This document shows, piece after piece, positions 53,811-63,248 of a DNA stretch of 64,000 nt. The notes under the pieces are model-generated. The model saw only the letters and a list, made by a program, of their open reading frames with translations, was not told where the DNA came from and made no database searches. Both the position numbers and the translations under genes were made by a program. How positions within the stretch are numbered: the stretch's first letter is position 1; each line of letters starts with the position of its first letter. Source of the stretch: an uncultured Candidatus Nitrosopumilus sp. (GTDB lineage: Archaea > Thermoproteota > Nitrososphaeria > Nitrososphaerales > Nitrosopumilaceae); NCBI GenBank assembly GCA_905612485.1, contig CAJQSE010000005.1:1-64000 (forward strand), read 5' to 3'.

Positions 53811-54734
53811 TTGAACGACATAAAATTAATTTCAGATGAAATTCCGCAAGAGGTAAAAAAATATAATTTAAAAATAGAACAGTTAGAAGTTGGAAAATCA
53901 GGTAAAGTTGGAATTTTGGATGTAGAATTAAAACAAAATAATGAATTAAAAACAGTCATAACAAAACAATTTTCTCAAGTACCTTTACAAATTCAACGAG
54001 CCATATATCCTGAAAGTTCACTTCCAGGTATGGCATATTTGTATATTATTTCACCTTCAGGCGGGATTTTGCAAGGTGATAGGTACAAAACAGATATCGC
54101 TTTGAAAAATAATGCTGTTAGTCATATTACTACACAAGGTGCAACTAGAATCTATAGTATGAATTCAAATTCTGCATCACAAATGGTAAACATTACACTA
54201 GATGAAAATTGCTATTTAGAATATATTCCAGATCAAATAATTCCATATCAAAATTCTAGATATTATCAAAAAGTAAATTTGAATATACATGATAATGCAA
54301 CTCTAATTTATTCAGAAGTTTTAACACCTGGACGAACAGCAATGAAAGAAACTTTCGATTATGATATTTGTTATCTTAGAACATATTGTAAAAATCAAAA
54401 CAATGAATTTCGATGTCTAGAAAATATGAAAATAGAACCTAAAAAATATAATATGAAAATAAAAGGAATTTTAGGAAAATATAATATTGTTGGAACAGTA
54501 TATGTCTTAACAAAGAAGAATCAGATAACAAAACTTGAAAATATTATTAATGAAAATATAGAAAAATCAGAATTAATTTCAATGGGTACATCAATTCTAC
54601 CAAATGAATCAGGAATTATTATTAAAATTTTAGGAAATAATACCGAAGATATTTTTAATAAAATTTATGATGTGTTAAAAATTATTAGAAAAGAAATTTT
54701 AAAAGCTGAATTTACTAAAATAAGAAAAAACTAA
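53811..54734 (+). CDS. ureD: Urease accessory protein UreD/UreH
   Basis: The scaffold that binds apo-urease with UreF and UreG. TTG 53811 opens the gene three bases after ureG. The family segments are YIISPSGGILQGDRYKTDI, TTQGATRIYSMN, and LEYIPDQIIPYQNSRYYQ, followed by EVLTPGRTAMKE. Length 307 aa is close to the family's. It ends the ureEFGD operon. Confidence 0.93.
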   Translation: MNDIKLISDEIPQEVKKYNLKIEQLEVGKSGKVGILDVELKQNNELKTVITKQFSQVPLQIQRAIYPESSLPGMAYLYIISPSGGILQGDRYKTDIALKNNAVSHITTQGATRIYSMNSNSASQMVNITLDENCYLEYIPDQIIPYQNSRYYQKVNLNIHDNATLIYSEVLTPGRTAMKETFDYDICYLRTYCKNQNNEFRCLENMKIEPKKYNMKIKGILGKYNIVGTVYVLTKKNQITKLENIINENIEKSELISMGTSILPNESGIIIKILGNNTEDIFNKIYDVLKIIRKEILKAEFTKIRKN

Positions 54735-54735
54735 A

Positions 54736-54954
54736 TTATTGATAAAAATCAGGTTCTTGATCCTTTTTCTGTTTTGGAAGATCTTCCATTACAGCTTGAA
54801 CAACTTCGTTATGATTATAGGTCAAATGTCTTAAAAATTTTGCAGATTCATCAGATCTTGTTTTTTCATCAGCAAAAAGCATTTCAGGACTACTTAATTC
54901 GCTCATCATTTCTTTACACTCTTTACAAGGTTCAAAATCAAGATAAAGTTTCAA
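54736..54954 (-). CDS. Small CxxC protein, 72 aa
   Basis: A 72-residue acidic protein with CKECKEMM near the N terminus and HLTYNH at its middle, a possible C2H2-type zinc site. It has no recognised family. It lies next to cdc48, 30 bases downstream of its stop, and convergent with ureD by a 1-base gap. A conserved frame on the other strand is not evident. Confidence 0.65.
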   Translation of the reverse strand: MKLYLDFEPCKECKEMMSELSSPEMLFADEKTRSDESAKFLRHLTYNHNEVVQAVMEDLPKQKKDQEPDFYQ

Positions 54955-54984
54955 TATTTCATCTCATTTCCTTTAGTATTTAGA

Positions 54985-57126
54985 CTATTTTATGACTTGA
55001 GGTATAGGATCTTCTCTCTTTCGAGGCTTTACCTTATCCACAGCATCAATTAGATCTTGTTGAGTGATCTTAATCTCCTTGACATTCTTTAACTTACCAG
55101 AAACATATCTCCTCAAAGCTGCAATAGCTGCTCTGTTTGCGACTGCTGCAATTTCAGCACCACTAAAGTTATCAGTTAACTTTACAATTTCTGAGATTTT
55201 TGCATCACTTGCAAGAGGCTTACTTTTTGTATGGATCTCAAAGATATGCTGTCTTCCTTTCTCATCAGGATTTGGAACTTTGATGATTCTATCAAATCTA
55301 CCTGGTCTGAGAAATGCTTCATCAACAATATCTAATCGATTTGTTGCAGCAATTATTAACACATTGTTTAGCTCTTCTAGTCCATCAATTTCTGTTAGGA
55401 TTTGAGACACTACATTTTCTGTAACATGTGAATTAGAACCTCCGCTTCCTCTTCTTGGAACAAGTGCATCAACTTCATCTAAGAAAATGATACATGGAGC
55501 AGCTTGTCGTGCTTTTCTGAATATTTCTCTGATTCCTTTTTCAGATTCTCCTACCCATTTTGAGAGTAGTTCAGGACCTTTGATACTGATAAAATTAGAA
55601 TCTGTCATTTTGGCAAGAGCCTTTGCTATCAGTGTCTTTCCAGTTCCTGGAGGACCATCAAGTAAAATTCCCTTGGGAGATTCTACATTAACATAATCAT
55701 ATGCATCCTTGTATTTGATTGGCCATTCAACAGCTTCTTTGAGTTCTTCTTTTAGATTTTCTAAACCACCAACATCATCCCAACTTACATTTGGAACTTG
55801 AACTTGAACTTCTCTGAGTGCACTAGGACTTACTTCTTTTAGTGCATCTCTAAAGTCATCACTGGTGATTTGGATCTTTTCAAGTATCTCTGATGAAATT
55901 TTTTCTTCATCATAATCAATCTCAGGAAGAATTCTACGAAGGGATTTCATTGCTGCTTCTTTAGATAATATTTCTAAATCAGCTCCCACAAATCCATGTG
56001 TAGTTTTTGAGATTTGTTTTAGATCTACTTTTTCATCAATTGGCATACCACGTGTATGAATTGAAAGAATATCGAATCTTCCTTCATCATCAGGAATTCC
56101 AATTTCAATTTCTCTGTCAAATCTTCCTGGTCTTCTAAGTGCAGGATCTATTGAATCTGGTCTATTTGTTGCAGCAATTACTACAACATTACCTCTAGAC
56201 TTCATACCATCCATCAATGTTAATAGTTGAGAAACTATTCTTTTCTCAAGTTCTCCTGATACTTCATCTCTTTTTGGAGCAATGGAATCTATTTCATCAA
56301 TGAATACAATGCTAGGGGCGTTCTCTTCGGCTTGTGTAAAAATTTCTCTAATTCTTTCTTCACTTTCACCATAATGTTTACCCATTATTTCAGGACCACT
56401 TATAGAGATAAAATGAGCATTAGTTTCTCCAGCTACTGCTTTTGCAAGTAATGTCTTACCAGTTCCTGGTGGACCATAAAGTAAAACACCTTTTGGAGCT
56501 TCCACGCCTATTTTCTCAAATAATTCAGGATGACGCATTGGTAATTCTACCATTTCACGAATTTTTTGAACTTCGTTTTTTAGACCACCAAGTTCATCAT
56601 ATGTTATTCTTGGAACAGAAACATCAACTACTTTAGTTAATGAACCAAGTTTGAAAATTGTTTTTTCAGTAACAATTACTGGTTTGGATGGTTTTGTATT
56701 TGTTACAACAAATTGAACTCTACTTCCCATTTGTGTATTTAGTGATATTGAATCACCATTACTAAACACATGATTAAGATAGTTGTAAATCATATATTCT
56801 TGTAATCCATCAGTTGTAATTTTTTCAGTTGGAGACAAAATGATTTGTTCAGCTTCTACAGCTTCAACGGATTTAATAGAAATTTTATCATCTATTCCTG
56901 CTCCAATATTTTGTCTAGTAATACCATCTATTTTGATTATTCCTGCTCCATATTCTTGAGGTGTTGCAGGCCAAAGTTTAACATATGTTTTTTTGTTGTG
57001 TGTTAATTCTAAAATTTGACCAATATTCCAATTTTGATCCTCAATTATTTTTGGATCAATTATTGCTCTACCTTTCCCAATATGTTGTTGTGGAATTTCA
57101 TTAATTTTTAAACTTATTTTTTCCAT
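54985..57126 (-). CDS. cdc48: CDC48/p97-type AAA+ ATPase
   Basis: A protein unfoldase that delivers substrates to the proteasome. The N domain has the typical double-psi fold ([25 protein letters not shown]). Two AAA modules follow: Walker [16 protein letters not shown] and [15 protein letters not shown], Walker [11 protein letters not shown] and [10 protein letters not shown], with the arginine fingers in NRPD and NRLD regions. Length 713 aa is normal. Its start is 26 bases after the hsp20 gene on the same strand. Confidence 0.97.
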   Translation of the reverse strand: MEKISLKINEIPQQHIGKGRAIIDPKIIEDQNWNIGQILELTHNKKTYVKLWPATPQEYGAGIIKIDGITRQNIGAGIDDKISIKSVEAVEAEQIILSPTEKITTDGLQEYMIYNYLNHVFSNGDSISLNTQMGSRVQFVVTNTKPSKPVIVTEKTIFKLGSLTKVVDVSVPRITYDELGGLKNEVQKIREMVELPMRHPELFEKIGVEAPKGVLLYGPPGTGKTLLAKAVAGETNAHFISISGPEIMGKHYGESEERIREIFTQAEENAPSIVFIDEIDSIAPKRDEVSGELEKRIVSQLLTLMDGMKSRGNVVVIAATNRPDSIDPALRRPGRFDREIEIGIPDDEGRFDILSIHTRGMPIDEKVDLKQISKTTHGFVGADLEILSKEAAMKSLRRILPEIDYDEEKISSEILEKIQITSDDFRDALKEVSPSALREVQVQVPNVSWDDVGGLENLKEELKEAVEWPIKYKDAYDYVNVESPKGILLDGPPGTGKTLIAKALAKMTDSNFISIKGPELLSKWVGESEKGIREIFRKARQAAPCIIFLDEVDALVPRRGSGGSNSHVTENVVSQILTEIDGLEELNNVLIIAATNRLDIVDEAFLRPGRFDRIIKVPNPDEKGRQHIFEIHTKSKPLASDAKISEIVKLTDNFSGAEIAAVANRAAIAALRRYVSGKLKNVKEIKITQQDLIDAVDKVKPRKREDPIPQVIK

Positions 57127-57152
57127 ATTATTACCTCAAAAAAATGAGGGGG

Positions 57153-57647
57153 TTATTCAACCTCCACTCTTTTACTAGTTTGTTTTTCTACAACTAATTT
57201 GAAAATCAATTGTAAGATTCCATTTTTGTAGGTAGCTTTTGCAGAGTTTTCGTCAACTTTATGTTGTAGTGGAACTTTACAATGATATTTTTTTTCACCA
57301 TGTTCTGCAGTAATATCTACAACATTTTTGTCAACTAAAATTTTGACATCAGTTTTTTCAACTCCTGGCATTTCAGCTATGAGTTTTACTACTTTCTCTT
57401 TTTCATCTACAATTGTATCAACAATTGCTTCTCTAGTATCAGAAATATGAGGACAGTCTGATTTTATGTTTCCATATTCCTGTACAGAAGGTTTTCCATC
57501 TGAACCAACAGTCATTGTATAACCGTAAAAAAGTGGACCAGAATTGGAATTACCTTTATCTTCTTCAAAAGTATCATTTACGTCAAAAAATGAAGTTGTC
57601 ATACTTTTGAAAATTCTATCAATTTCGGTATCAAAGAAACTTGTCAT
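57153..57647 (-). CDS. hsp20: Small heat shock protein Hsp20/alpha-crystallin
   Basis: A 164-residue sHSP. The alpha-crystallin domain runs from about residue 78 (AIVDTIVDEKEKVVKLIAEMPGVEKTDVKI) to 160, with the C-terminal motif typical of the family in GILQLIFKL. The N-terminal part is unusually acidic and asparagine/glycine rich. It precedes cdc48 by 26 bases, which suggests joint stress control. A perfect palindrome lies 14-31 bases upstream. Confidence 0.92.
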   Translation of the reverse strand: MTSFFDTEIDRIFKSMTTSFFDVNDTFEEDKGNSNSGPLFYGYTMTVGSDGKPSVQEYGNIKSDCPHISDTREAIVDTIVDEKEKVVKLIAEMPGVEKTDVKILVDKNVVDITAEHGEKKYHCKVPLQHKVDENSAKATYKNGILQLIFKLVVEKQTSKRVEVE

Positions 57648-57660
57648 ATTAATCTACAAT

Positions 57661-57678
57661 ATGTAATATATATTACAT
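57661..57678. promoter_or_regulatory. Palindrome ATGTAATATATATTACAT in front of hsp20
   Basis: An 18-base perfect palindrome, 14-31 bases before the hsp20 start, with a further half site ATTACAT at 57710-57716 in the same 104-base divergent gap. It overlaps the TATA-like region, so a repressor bound there would block transcription. This is the classical position of an archaeal heat-shock operator, but the regulator is not known. Confidence 0.5.
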
Positions 57679-57763
57679 TATATAAATATATTGAATAATA
57701 ATTTATATTATTACATAATCCTATTATAACTGACATATTATAATAATTCTAATGAGATCAAAC

Positions 57764-58414
57764 ATGTCTATTCCCGAAGTTGTAAGAGAAATCATAACGA
57801 GAAATCGCTCAATTTATGATTGTATGAAAATGGATTTGATCAATTATACTGCATTAGCAGTAAAAATTCAACCAGAAATAGAAAAAATTTTAGGAAATTC
57901 TGTTAATCTCAATACTGTGGTAGTTGCAATCAAAAGATATGCAGATTCATTTGAAATTAAAGAAGAAATGAAAGAAGAACCAGTTTTAAAAAATGCTAGA
58001 TTAGCTTTAACAGATGGAATCATGGATGTTAAATTTTCTATTAAGGATTCAAATGAAATGGATCCTATGTCAATTTTAGATAAATTCTCTAAGGTAACTA
58101 ATAATTATGAATTTTTTAGATTATCAGATTCATTTAGATTTCTTACAGAGGATATGGAAGATATTAGACAAATTTTCAATAGTGTTTCAGAAAGAAAAGA
58201 TATGTTTAGTACCGGTCTTGCAAAAATTAGAATTTCAATACCAAACTCTCAAAACCAATCAAATGTAGTATCATATGTTGCAGAAGTATTACATGCAAAT
58301 GGAGTAGAATTAGTTAATGCATTTTTCAGTCAAGATAATATTACAATAATTCTTAATGAAAAAGATTCATCAAGAGCTTATGAGATTTTACATTCAGATA
58401 TTATGAGAACATAA
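57764..58414 (+). CDS. ACT-like domain protein, unknown function
   Basis: About 216 residues. The N-terminal third has a helical, wHTH-like part (SIPEVVREIITRNRSIYDCMKMDLINYTALAVKIQ). The C-terminal half repeats a beta-alpha-beta pattern (LAKIRISIPNSQNQSNVVSYVAEVLHANGVELVNAFFSQDNITIILNEKDSSRAYEIL), which suggests an ACT-like ligand-binding fold. ATG 57752 or 57764 could start it. It diverges from hsp20 and may share the palindromic control region. Confidence 0.7.
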   Translation: MSIPEVVREIITRNRSIYDCMKMDLINYTALAVKIQPEIEKILGNSVNLNTVVVAIKRYADSFEIKEEMKEEPVLKNARLALTDGIMDVKFSIKDSNEMDPMSILDKFSKVTNNYEFFRLSDSFRFLTEDMEDIRQIFNSVSERKDMFSTGLAKIRISIPNSQNQSNVVSYVAEVLHANGVELVNAFFSQDNITIILNEKDSSRAYEILHSDIMRT

Positions 58415-58478
58415 ATTAGTAGTTTTTTTAAAATTATACTTATAGCATATATTCAGTCAATAAATGGATTAGATATAA

Positions 58479-59837
58479 TTGGTCAAAAGTAAGAAAAAAA
58501 TTGTAATTTTAGGTAGTGGTTTTGCAGCTGTAGAATGTGCTAGACAATTAGAATCAGAATTTGGAAAAGATCCTGGAATTGAATTAGTAATGATTGGAGA
58601 GGATAATTTTCTATTATTTACTCCAATGTTACCGCAAGTAGCCTCAGGCATGATTGAAACTAGGCATATAGTATTCCCAATTCGAACAATTTGTAAAAAA
58701 ACAAAATTCTATGAGGGAAGAATCAAAAATGTGGATCCATATGGAAAATTAGTAACAATATGGGGAACTAGAGATAAAAGAAGTATTTCAATTCATTATG
58801 ATTTTTTAGTAATTGCACTTGGTAGTGAAACCAATTTTTTTGGTATGGCTGATGTTGAAAAAAATGCTTACACAATGAAAACACTCAACGATGCTGTAAT
58901 GTTAAGAAATAGAGTAATTGATATGCTTGAACAAGCAGAAAATGAAACAAATCCAATCCTTAGAAAAAGTTTTTTGAATTTTGTTGTAGTTGGTGGTGGT
59001 TTTGCAGGAATAGAAACTGCAGGGGAATTAATGGATTTACTTTTAGATGCACGAAAATATTATCCTACTATCCACAAAGAGGATCTTAAAGTAATTGTAT
59101 TAGAAGCGATGGGGGAAATTTTACCTGGATTTAATAAAAAATTAGCAGACTTTGCAAAAAAGAAATTAATAGAAAGAGGAATTGATATTCAATTAAAAAA
59201 AGCTGTTACAAGTTTTGATGGGAATGAAGTAACAATAAAAACATTAGATGAAACCCCAAAAGATTCTATTGATCAATCTGAAGTTAAATCAATTATTACA
59301 AAAACTTTGATTTGGACTGCAGGAGTTACTCCAGTTAATACAATTAAAAGATCAATGTTCAAAACTGAAAAAGGAAAAATAATAATTAATAATTTTCTTG
59401 AAGTTCCTAAATTTCCAGGTGTATTTGCAATAGGTGATTGTGCTTTATTTATAGATCCAATAACAAATAGACCATTTCCTCCAACTGCACAAATTGCAGA
59501 ATCCCAAGCAAAAATGGCTGCAAAAAATTTAATTTCTTTAATTCAAAATTCTGAACAAGAAAAATTTGTTTACCATTCTAAAGGACAAATGGCAATTATT
59601 GGAAAAAGATCTGGAATTGCAACATTTTTGGGAGTAAATATTTCAGGGTTTGTAGCTTGGTTAATTTGGAGAAATGTGTATCTATCAAAAATTCCAACAT
59701 TTGATAAAAAAACACGTGTATTTCTTGATTGGGTAATAGATTTATTCTTTGATAGGGATATTTCCCGATTAAAATTAATGAAACGTGAGGCTGAATTAGA
59801 ATACAAGTTACTTGATGAAGTAGATGATGTTTGGTAA
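58479..59837 (+). CDS. ndh: Type II NADH dehydrogenase-like FAD oxidoreductase
   Basis: A 452-residue FAD/NAD(P) protein. The FAD-binding loop is VILGSGFAAVECARQL, and the NAD loop is FVVVGGGFAGIETAGEL. The AIGDCALFIDP sequence and PTAQIAESQAKMAAKNL match NDH-2. A membrane-binding amphipathic end is consistent with the C terminus. TTG 58479 is the start, as an upstream ATG is followed by a stop. The electron acceptor could be a quinone. Confidence 0.88.
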   Translation: MVKSKKKIVILGSGFAAVECARQLESEFGKDPGIELVMIGEDNFLLFTPMLPQVASGMIETRHIVFPIRTICKKTKFYEGRIKNVDPYGKLVTIWGTRDKRSISIHYDFLVIALGSETNFFGMADVEKNAYTMKTLNDAVMLRNRVIDMLEQAENETNPILRKSFLNFVVVGGGFAGIETAGELMDLLLDARKYYPTIHKEDLKVIVLEAMGEILPGFNKKLADFAKKKLIERGIDIQLKKAVTSFDGNEVTIKTLDETPKDSIDQSEVKSIITKTLIWTAGVTPVNTIKRSMFKTEKGKIIINNFLEVPKFPGVFAIGDCALFIDPITNRPFPPTAQIAESQAKMAAKNLISLIQNSEQEKFVYHSKGQMAIIGKRSGIATFLGVNISGFVAWLIWRNVYLSKIPTFDKKTRVFLDWVIDLFFDRDISRLKLMKREAELEYKLLDEVDDVW

Positions 59838-59845
59838 TTATAATT

Positions 59846-61357
59846 TTAAAATTTCTTTCTAATTCCAACAATCACTACAGCTGGAACTCCCAGATACATT
59901 CCAATGTTTAACATAATTACAGATAATCCCATACTCAAAACTTCTGATTCAGATTCAGTATTTTCCATTAGTGATAGTGATGAAATCATTGGAGTGATTG
60001 CAAGCTTGACTGCTTCCTTGAATAGTGGGTTTTCACGCTCATAATCTGCTATAATTGGTGAGAAAGAATAGTAAATGTCATTGAATGTTCCCATGAAGGC
60101 AGTTCCAGATTCTGTTTGTAACAATTGATTATCTCTTAGTTCCCTGAGTTGTTGAACTTGTGGGGCTAATTCACTACCGTATGTTGCAGTAGCAATTAGA
60201 CAACCACCACCTTCTTCTTCAGTTAATTTTATTATAGTAGAATCTTGTGATGGAATTGTAAATGAATTAAGTGATTCATTAAATTTTGAAATTTCATCAT
60301 TAAAATTATCTACAGTATTACTATATGCAAATGTGTATAATTTATCATTTGTAAGTATCATTGCCTCTATAAATTTAATTTTTAATGAAACATTATCAAC
60401 TTCAAAAGAACCAATTGCTTCTGTTTGATAAACATTAGATTTAATTTTTTGTTGGGAAAGTATTTCTAATTGATTTTGATAAACTGCTTGTTCTAAAATA
60501 TTATTTTTTGCAGTTATTAGATCATCTATAGTTTTTCCTTTTACATCTTTAATTGTTAATGAAATGTAAGGATTTATTCCATCAACTTTTGGACCAACTG
60601 CTACCACGTCAGGTGAATCTTCAGTAGTTTTTTCTGGTTGTTGTAATAACCATCCTACTGGGGCACTAAATTTTACATCAAGTTGTTGATTTTCAAAAGT
60701 TGTATAACCAGATTCTGTACCTGTAACTGTTGATCCGCTACGTTTAGGTTCTGATAATTCTAAAATATCTGAAATTTCAAAACGATCAACTACTGTAGTT
60801 GTAATGATTTTAACTTGTTCAGGATTAATTGGTCTGTCATTAGTACCAGTTTGAACTGCAGCTATTTTATCAAGTGTTTCAAAACTAGATTCAGTTACAA
60901 TTCTTCCAAATACAGTATATTCACCATCAAGAAAAGTTGAATCTTGATGAACTATAAAAAATTGTGAGCCTGCACTGTTAGGATCAGATGATCTTGCCAT
61001 TGAAACAATACCTCGATCATGTTGAATATTATTGAATTCTGCTTCGATTCTATCAGAAATTGCTGCATCCCCACCTTGACCCCATGTATTTGGATCTCCA
61101 TCAATTGTATTTGGATCTCCAGATTGGATCATAAATCCTGGAATTATTCTATGAAATAATACTCCATCATAGTATCCTGTTTGAGATAATAAAAGAAAAT
61201 TTTCAATATGTTTTGGTGCATCTAAATGAAAAAATTCTATTACAATATCTCCTTGATTTGTTTCTAAAACTACTAAAGGATCAGAATATTGTGCAAATGC
61301 ATAGTTTGTAAAACTAATTAAAATTAAAGAAGTCAATATTAAAAGAAATTTATTCAA
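59846..61357 (-). CDS. Secreted cyclophilin (PPIase) with PsbP-like middle and CFI-box C terminus
   Basis: A 503-residue extracytoplasmic protein. The signal peptide is LLILTSLILISFTNYAFA. The cyclophilin domain (about 25-195) has VVLETNQGDIVIEFFHLDAPKHIENF, FHRIIPGFMIQSGD and SAGSQFFIVHQD. The middle (about 215-375) resembles the PsbP-like fold. The C terminus has the CFI-box GCLIATATYGSELAPQVQQL-like motif and a final membrane helix. The fusion is unusual. It is convergent with NDH-2. Confidence 0.88.
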   Translation of the reverse strand: MNKFLLILTSLILISFTNYAFAQYSDPLVVLETNQGDIVIEFFHLDAPKHIENFLLLSQTGYYDGVLFHRIIPGFMIQSGDPNTIDGDPNTWGQGGDAAISDRIEAEFNNIQHDRGIVSMARSSDPNSAGSQFFIVHQDSTFLDGEYTVFGRIVTESSFETLDKIAAVQTGTNDRPINPEQVKIITTTVVDRFEISDILELSEPKRSGSTVTGTESGYTTFENQQLDVKFSAPVGWLLQQPEKTTEDSPDVVAVGPKVDGINPYISLTIKDVKGKTIDDLITAKNNILEQAVYQNQLEILSQQKIKSNVYQTEAIGSFEVDNVSLKIKFIEAMILTNDKLYTFAYSNTVDNFNDEISKFNESLNSFTIPSQDSTIIKLTEEEGGGCLIATATYGSELAPQVQQLRELRDNQLLQTESGTAFMGTFNDIYYSFSPIIADYERENPLFKEAVKLAITPMISSLSLMENTESESEVLSMGLSVIMLNIGMYLGVPAVVIVGIRKKF

Positions 61358-61430
61358 TATTTGTAAAAAAAATATCTCACTTAAAAGGCAATTGTATTAG
61401 TTTTTAACAAAGTCATACAAATCTTCCGTT

Positions 61431-61922
61431 ATGTATCCTGATGAGAAAATTCAGGCACATTTAGTTTCTGTATGGAGAGAATCTAAAAAATTCTTCTCAG
61501 TTGGAGGAAGAGAAGGAATGTTGGTTTTAACTGATAAGCATTTAACATTTGTTCATAAAACAGAATCAAAAATAAATTGGTGGAAAAACATTACACAAAG
61601 ACAAGTAATTAATTTGTTAAGATCAAAAAATACAATGATTCATCATGATGGTTATGGTGAAAAAGATCTTTCAAATGATTTAGAAAATAGTAAAAATATT
61701 GAATTAACATTTAATGATATTGATAAAATTAGTTTTAAAGAAGAAATATGGGGTAGTGCTTTACATTTAGAATATGAAAAAGATGGTAAAAAAGAAAATT
61801 TTCAATATGCAATAGCTCAAGATTGGGTAAAATATCCTATGAAAGAGCCTACAAAATACTTGAAAGTGGATTGGGAACCATTTATCCAATATATTAAAGA
61901 AAGGCAAAATTTTACTAAATAA
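61431..61922 (+). CDS. Hypothetical protein with PH/GRAM-like look, 163 aa
   Basis: A soluble 163-residue protein. The sequence GMLVLTDKHLTFVHKTESKINWWKN is a beta-strand pattern like bacterial PH (bPH) or GRAM domains, followed by a FNDIDKISFKEEIWGSALHLEYEKDGKK repeat of the same kind. It precedes cbiE by two bases, but the functional link is unclear. No family name is assigned. Confidence 0.7.
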   Translation: MYPDEKIQAHLVSVWRESKKFFSVGGREGMLVLTDKHLTFVHKTESKINWWKNITQRQVINLLRSKNTMIHHDGYGEKDLSNDLENSKNIELTFNDIDKISFKEEIWGSALHLEYEKDGKKENFQYAIAQDWVKYPMKEPTKYLKVDWEPFIQYIKERQNFTK

Positions 61923-61924
61923 AA

Positions 61925-62641
61925 TTGGGAAAAGTTTTTGCTGTTGGTGTTGGTCCAGGATCACCAAAATATGTAACAGAAATTGTAAAGGAAATTGTTC
62001 AAAATTGTGATATTGTGATTGGTTACAAATACACTCTAAAAACAATAGAGAGTCTTATTGAAGGAAAAGAAATCTATGAGATAACAATGAATAATCAAGA
62101 GAAATCCTATCAAAAAATACTTCCTGAACTTGGTGATAGAACATTAGTAATTCCGTTTACAGGAGATGTAAATTTTTCAGAATCTGAAGTTGTTGATAGA
62201 TTAATAGAGATTTTTGGAGAAGTTGAAATTGTTCCTGGAATAAGTTCAATTCAAGTTGCCGCATCAAAGGCCAAAATTCCCTTAGATAAATCTAAAGTGA
62301 TTACAATGCATGTAACAACCCCAATTGAAGATAAAAAATTAGAATTACAAAAAGCATTGATAGATGGTTTTAGTGTTGTATTAGTTCCAAGACCTTGGCC
62401 AAAACAACCAGACAAACATTTTATGCCATCAGAAATTGCAATTTATCTTCGAGAAAATGGTTTTAATACTGTTAAAATGAAAGTTCATATTTTTGAAGCA
62501 ATTACAACTGAAAATGAAACTAATTTTGAAGGAACTGTAAAAGAATTAGAAGGAAAAGAATTTTCTGATTTATCTGTAATGGTATTTAATCAAGCAAGTT
62601 TAGACTCTTACATGAATTATAAATGGCAATGGGAAAATTAA
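61925..62641 (+). CDS. cbiE: Cobalt-precorrin-7 (C5)-methyltransferase CbiE
   Basis: Methylates C5 of the corrin precursor. The SAM-binding loop is VFAVGVGPGSPKYVTEIV, followed by IVIGYKYTLK, IPFTGDVNFSES and IVPGISSIQVAASKAKIP. It is a stand-alone CbiE without a fused CbiT; cbiT lies at 21.5-22.1 kb. TTG 61925 starts two bases after the previous gene. Length 238 aa is normal. Confidence 0.92.
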   Translation: MGKVFAVGVGPGSPKYVTEIVKEIVQNCDIVIGYKYTLKTIESLIEGKEIYEITMNNQEKSYQKILPELGDRTLVIPFTGDVNFSESEVVDRLIEIFGEVEIVPGISSIQVAASKAKIPLDKSKVITMHVTTPIEDKKLELQKALIDGFSVVLVPRPWPKQPDKHFMPSEIAIYLRENGFNTVKMKVHIFEAITTENETNFEGTVKELEGKEFSDLSVMVFNQASLDSYMNYKWQWEN

Positions 62642-62650
62642 TTATTTAAA

Positions 62651-63187
62651 TTATAATCCAGGCATCTCAATACTTTTATTTTGAATTAATTCAATCATAT
62701 AAAATTCAATATATCCACCTATCAGAAGAAGTGTTATTACAATTCCAATTTCAATAACTATTGGTTTTATAAACTGAGATAGATTTGATTTTGTAATTAT
62801 TGCTTTAATTAAAATAAAACTCCTAGAAATTGCTAATGAATATGAAAAAATTTCCATTAATCCAAATGGGGATAAAAATAAAATAGAAAGTGGAGAAATA
62901 TTAGCTATTTCAGGCATAGAAGTTACAATTGCTGCAAAGGCGTATCCTGTAGACCATGAAGAAAATAATCCCCAAAAAACACCAAATCCAGGAATAAACA
63001 TTGGTAATGCAATGGTTGTATTATGTACAAAGATACCAAATGCATCAATATCTAAAACTAATTTTTCAAATTCTTTTATGAATAAAGCTGCTTCTTCTTC
63101 ACTAACAGTAGACATTGAACCAAGTTGAAAAATACCTGTAAAAATCCCCAAGAATACAAAAAATGTAATAATTCTAATTTTATTCAT
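62651..63187 (-). CDS. SpoIIM/DUF95-family membrane protein
   Basis: A 178-residue membrane protein with about five helices. HNTTIALPMFIPGFGVFWGLFSSW and FLSPFGLMEIFSYSLAISRSF are the SpoIIM-family motifs. The family has an unknown function in archaea. It converges on cbiE with a 9-base gap and diverges from the DNA polymerase D gene. Confidence 0.85.
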   Translation of the reverse strand: MNKIRIITFFVFLGIFTGIFQLGSMSTVSEEEAALFIKEFEKLVLDIDAFGIFVHNTTIALPMFIPGFGVFWGLFSSWSTGYAFAAIVTSMPEIANISPLSILFLSPFGLMEIFSYSLAISRSFILIKAIITKSNLSQFIKPIVIEIGIVITLLLIGGYIEFYMIELIQNKSIEMPGL

Positions 63188-63248
63188 ATTGCCTTGATTT
63201 AATGAACAATATTTGAGGGTTAGTTTAGAGCAGATTTAATTAAACCAA

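Noticed and set aside
54774..54983. Plus-strand frame of 69 codons next to ureD
   Set aside because: It overlaps the minus-strand CxxC protein and shows a low-complexity composition; the CxxC protein has the more credible pattern.
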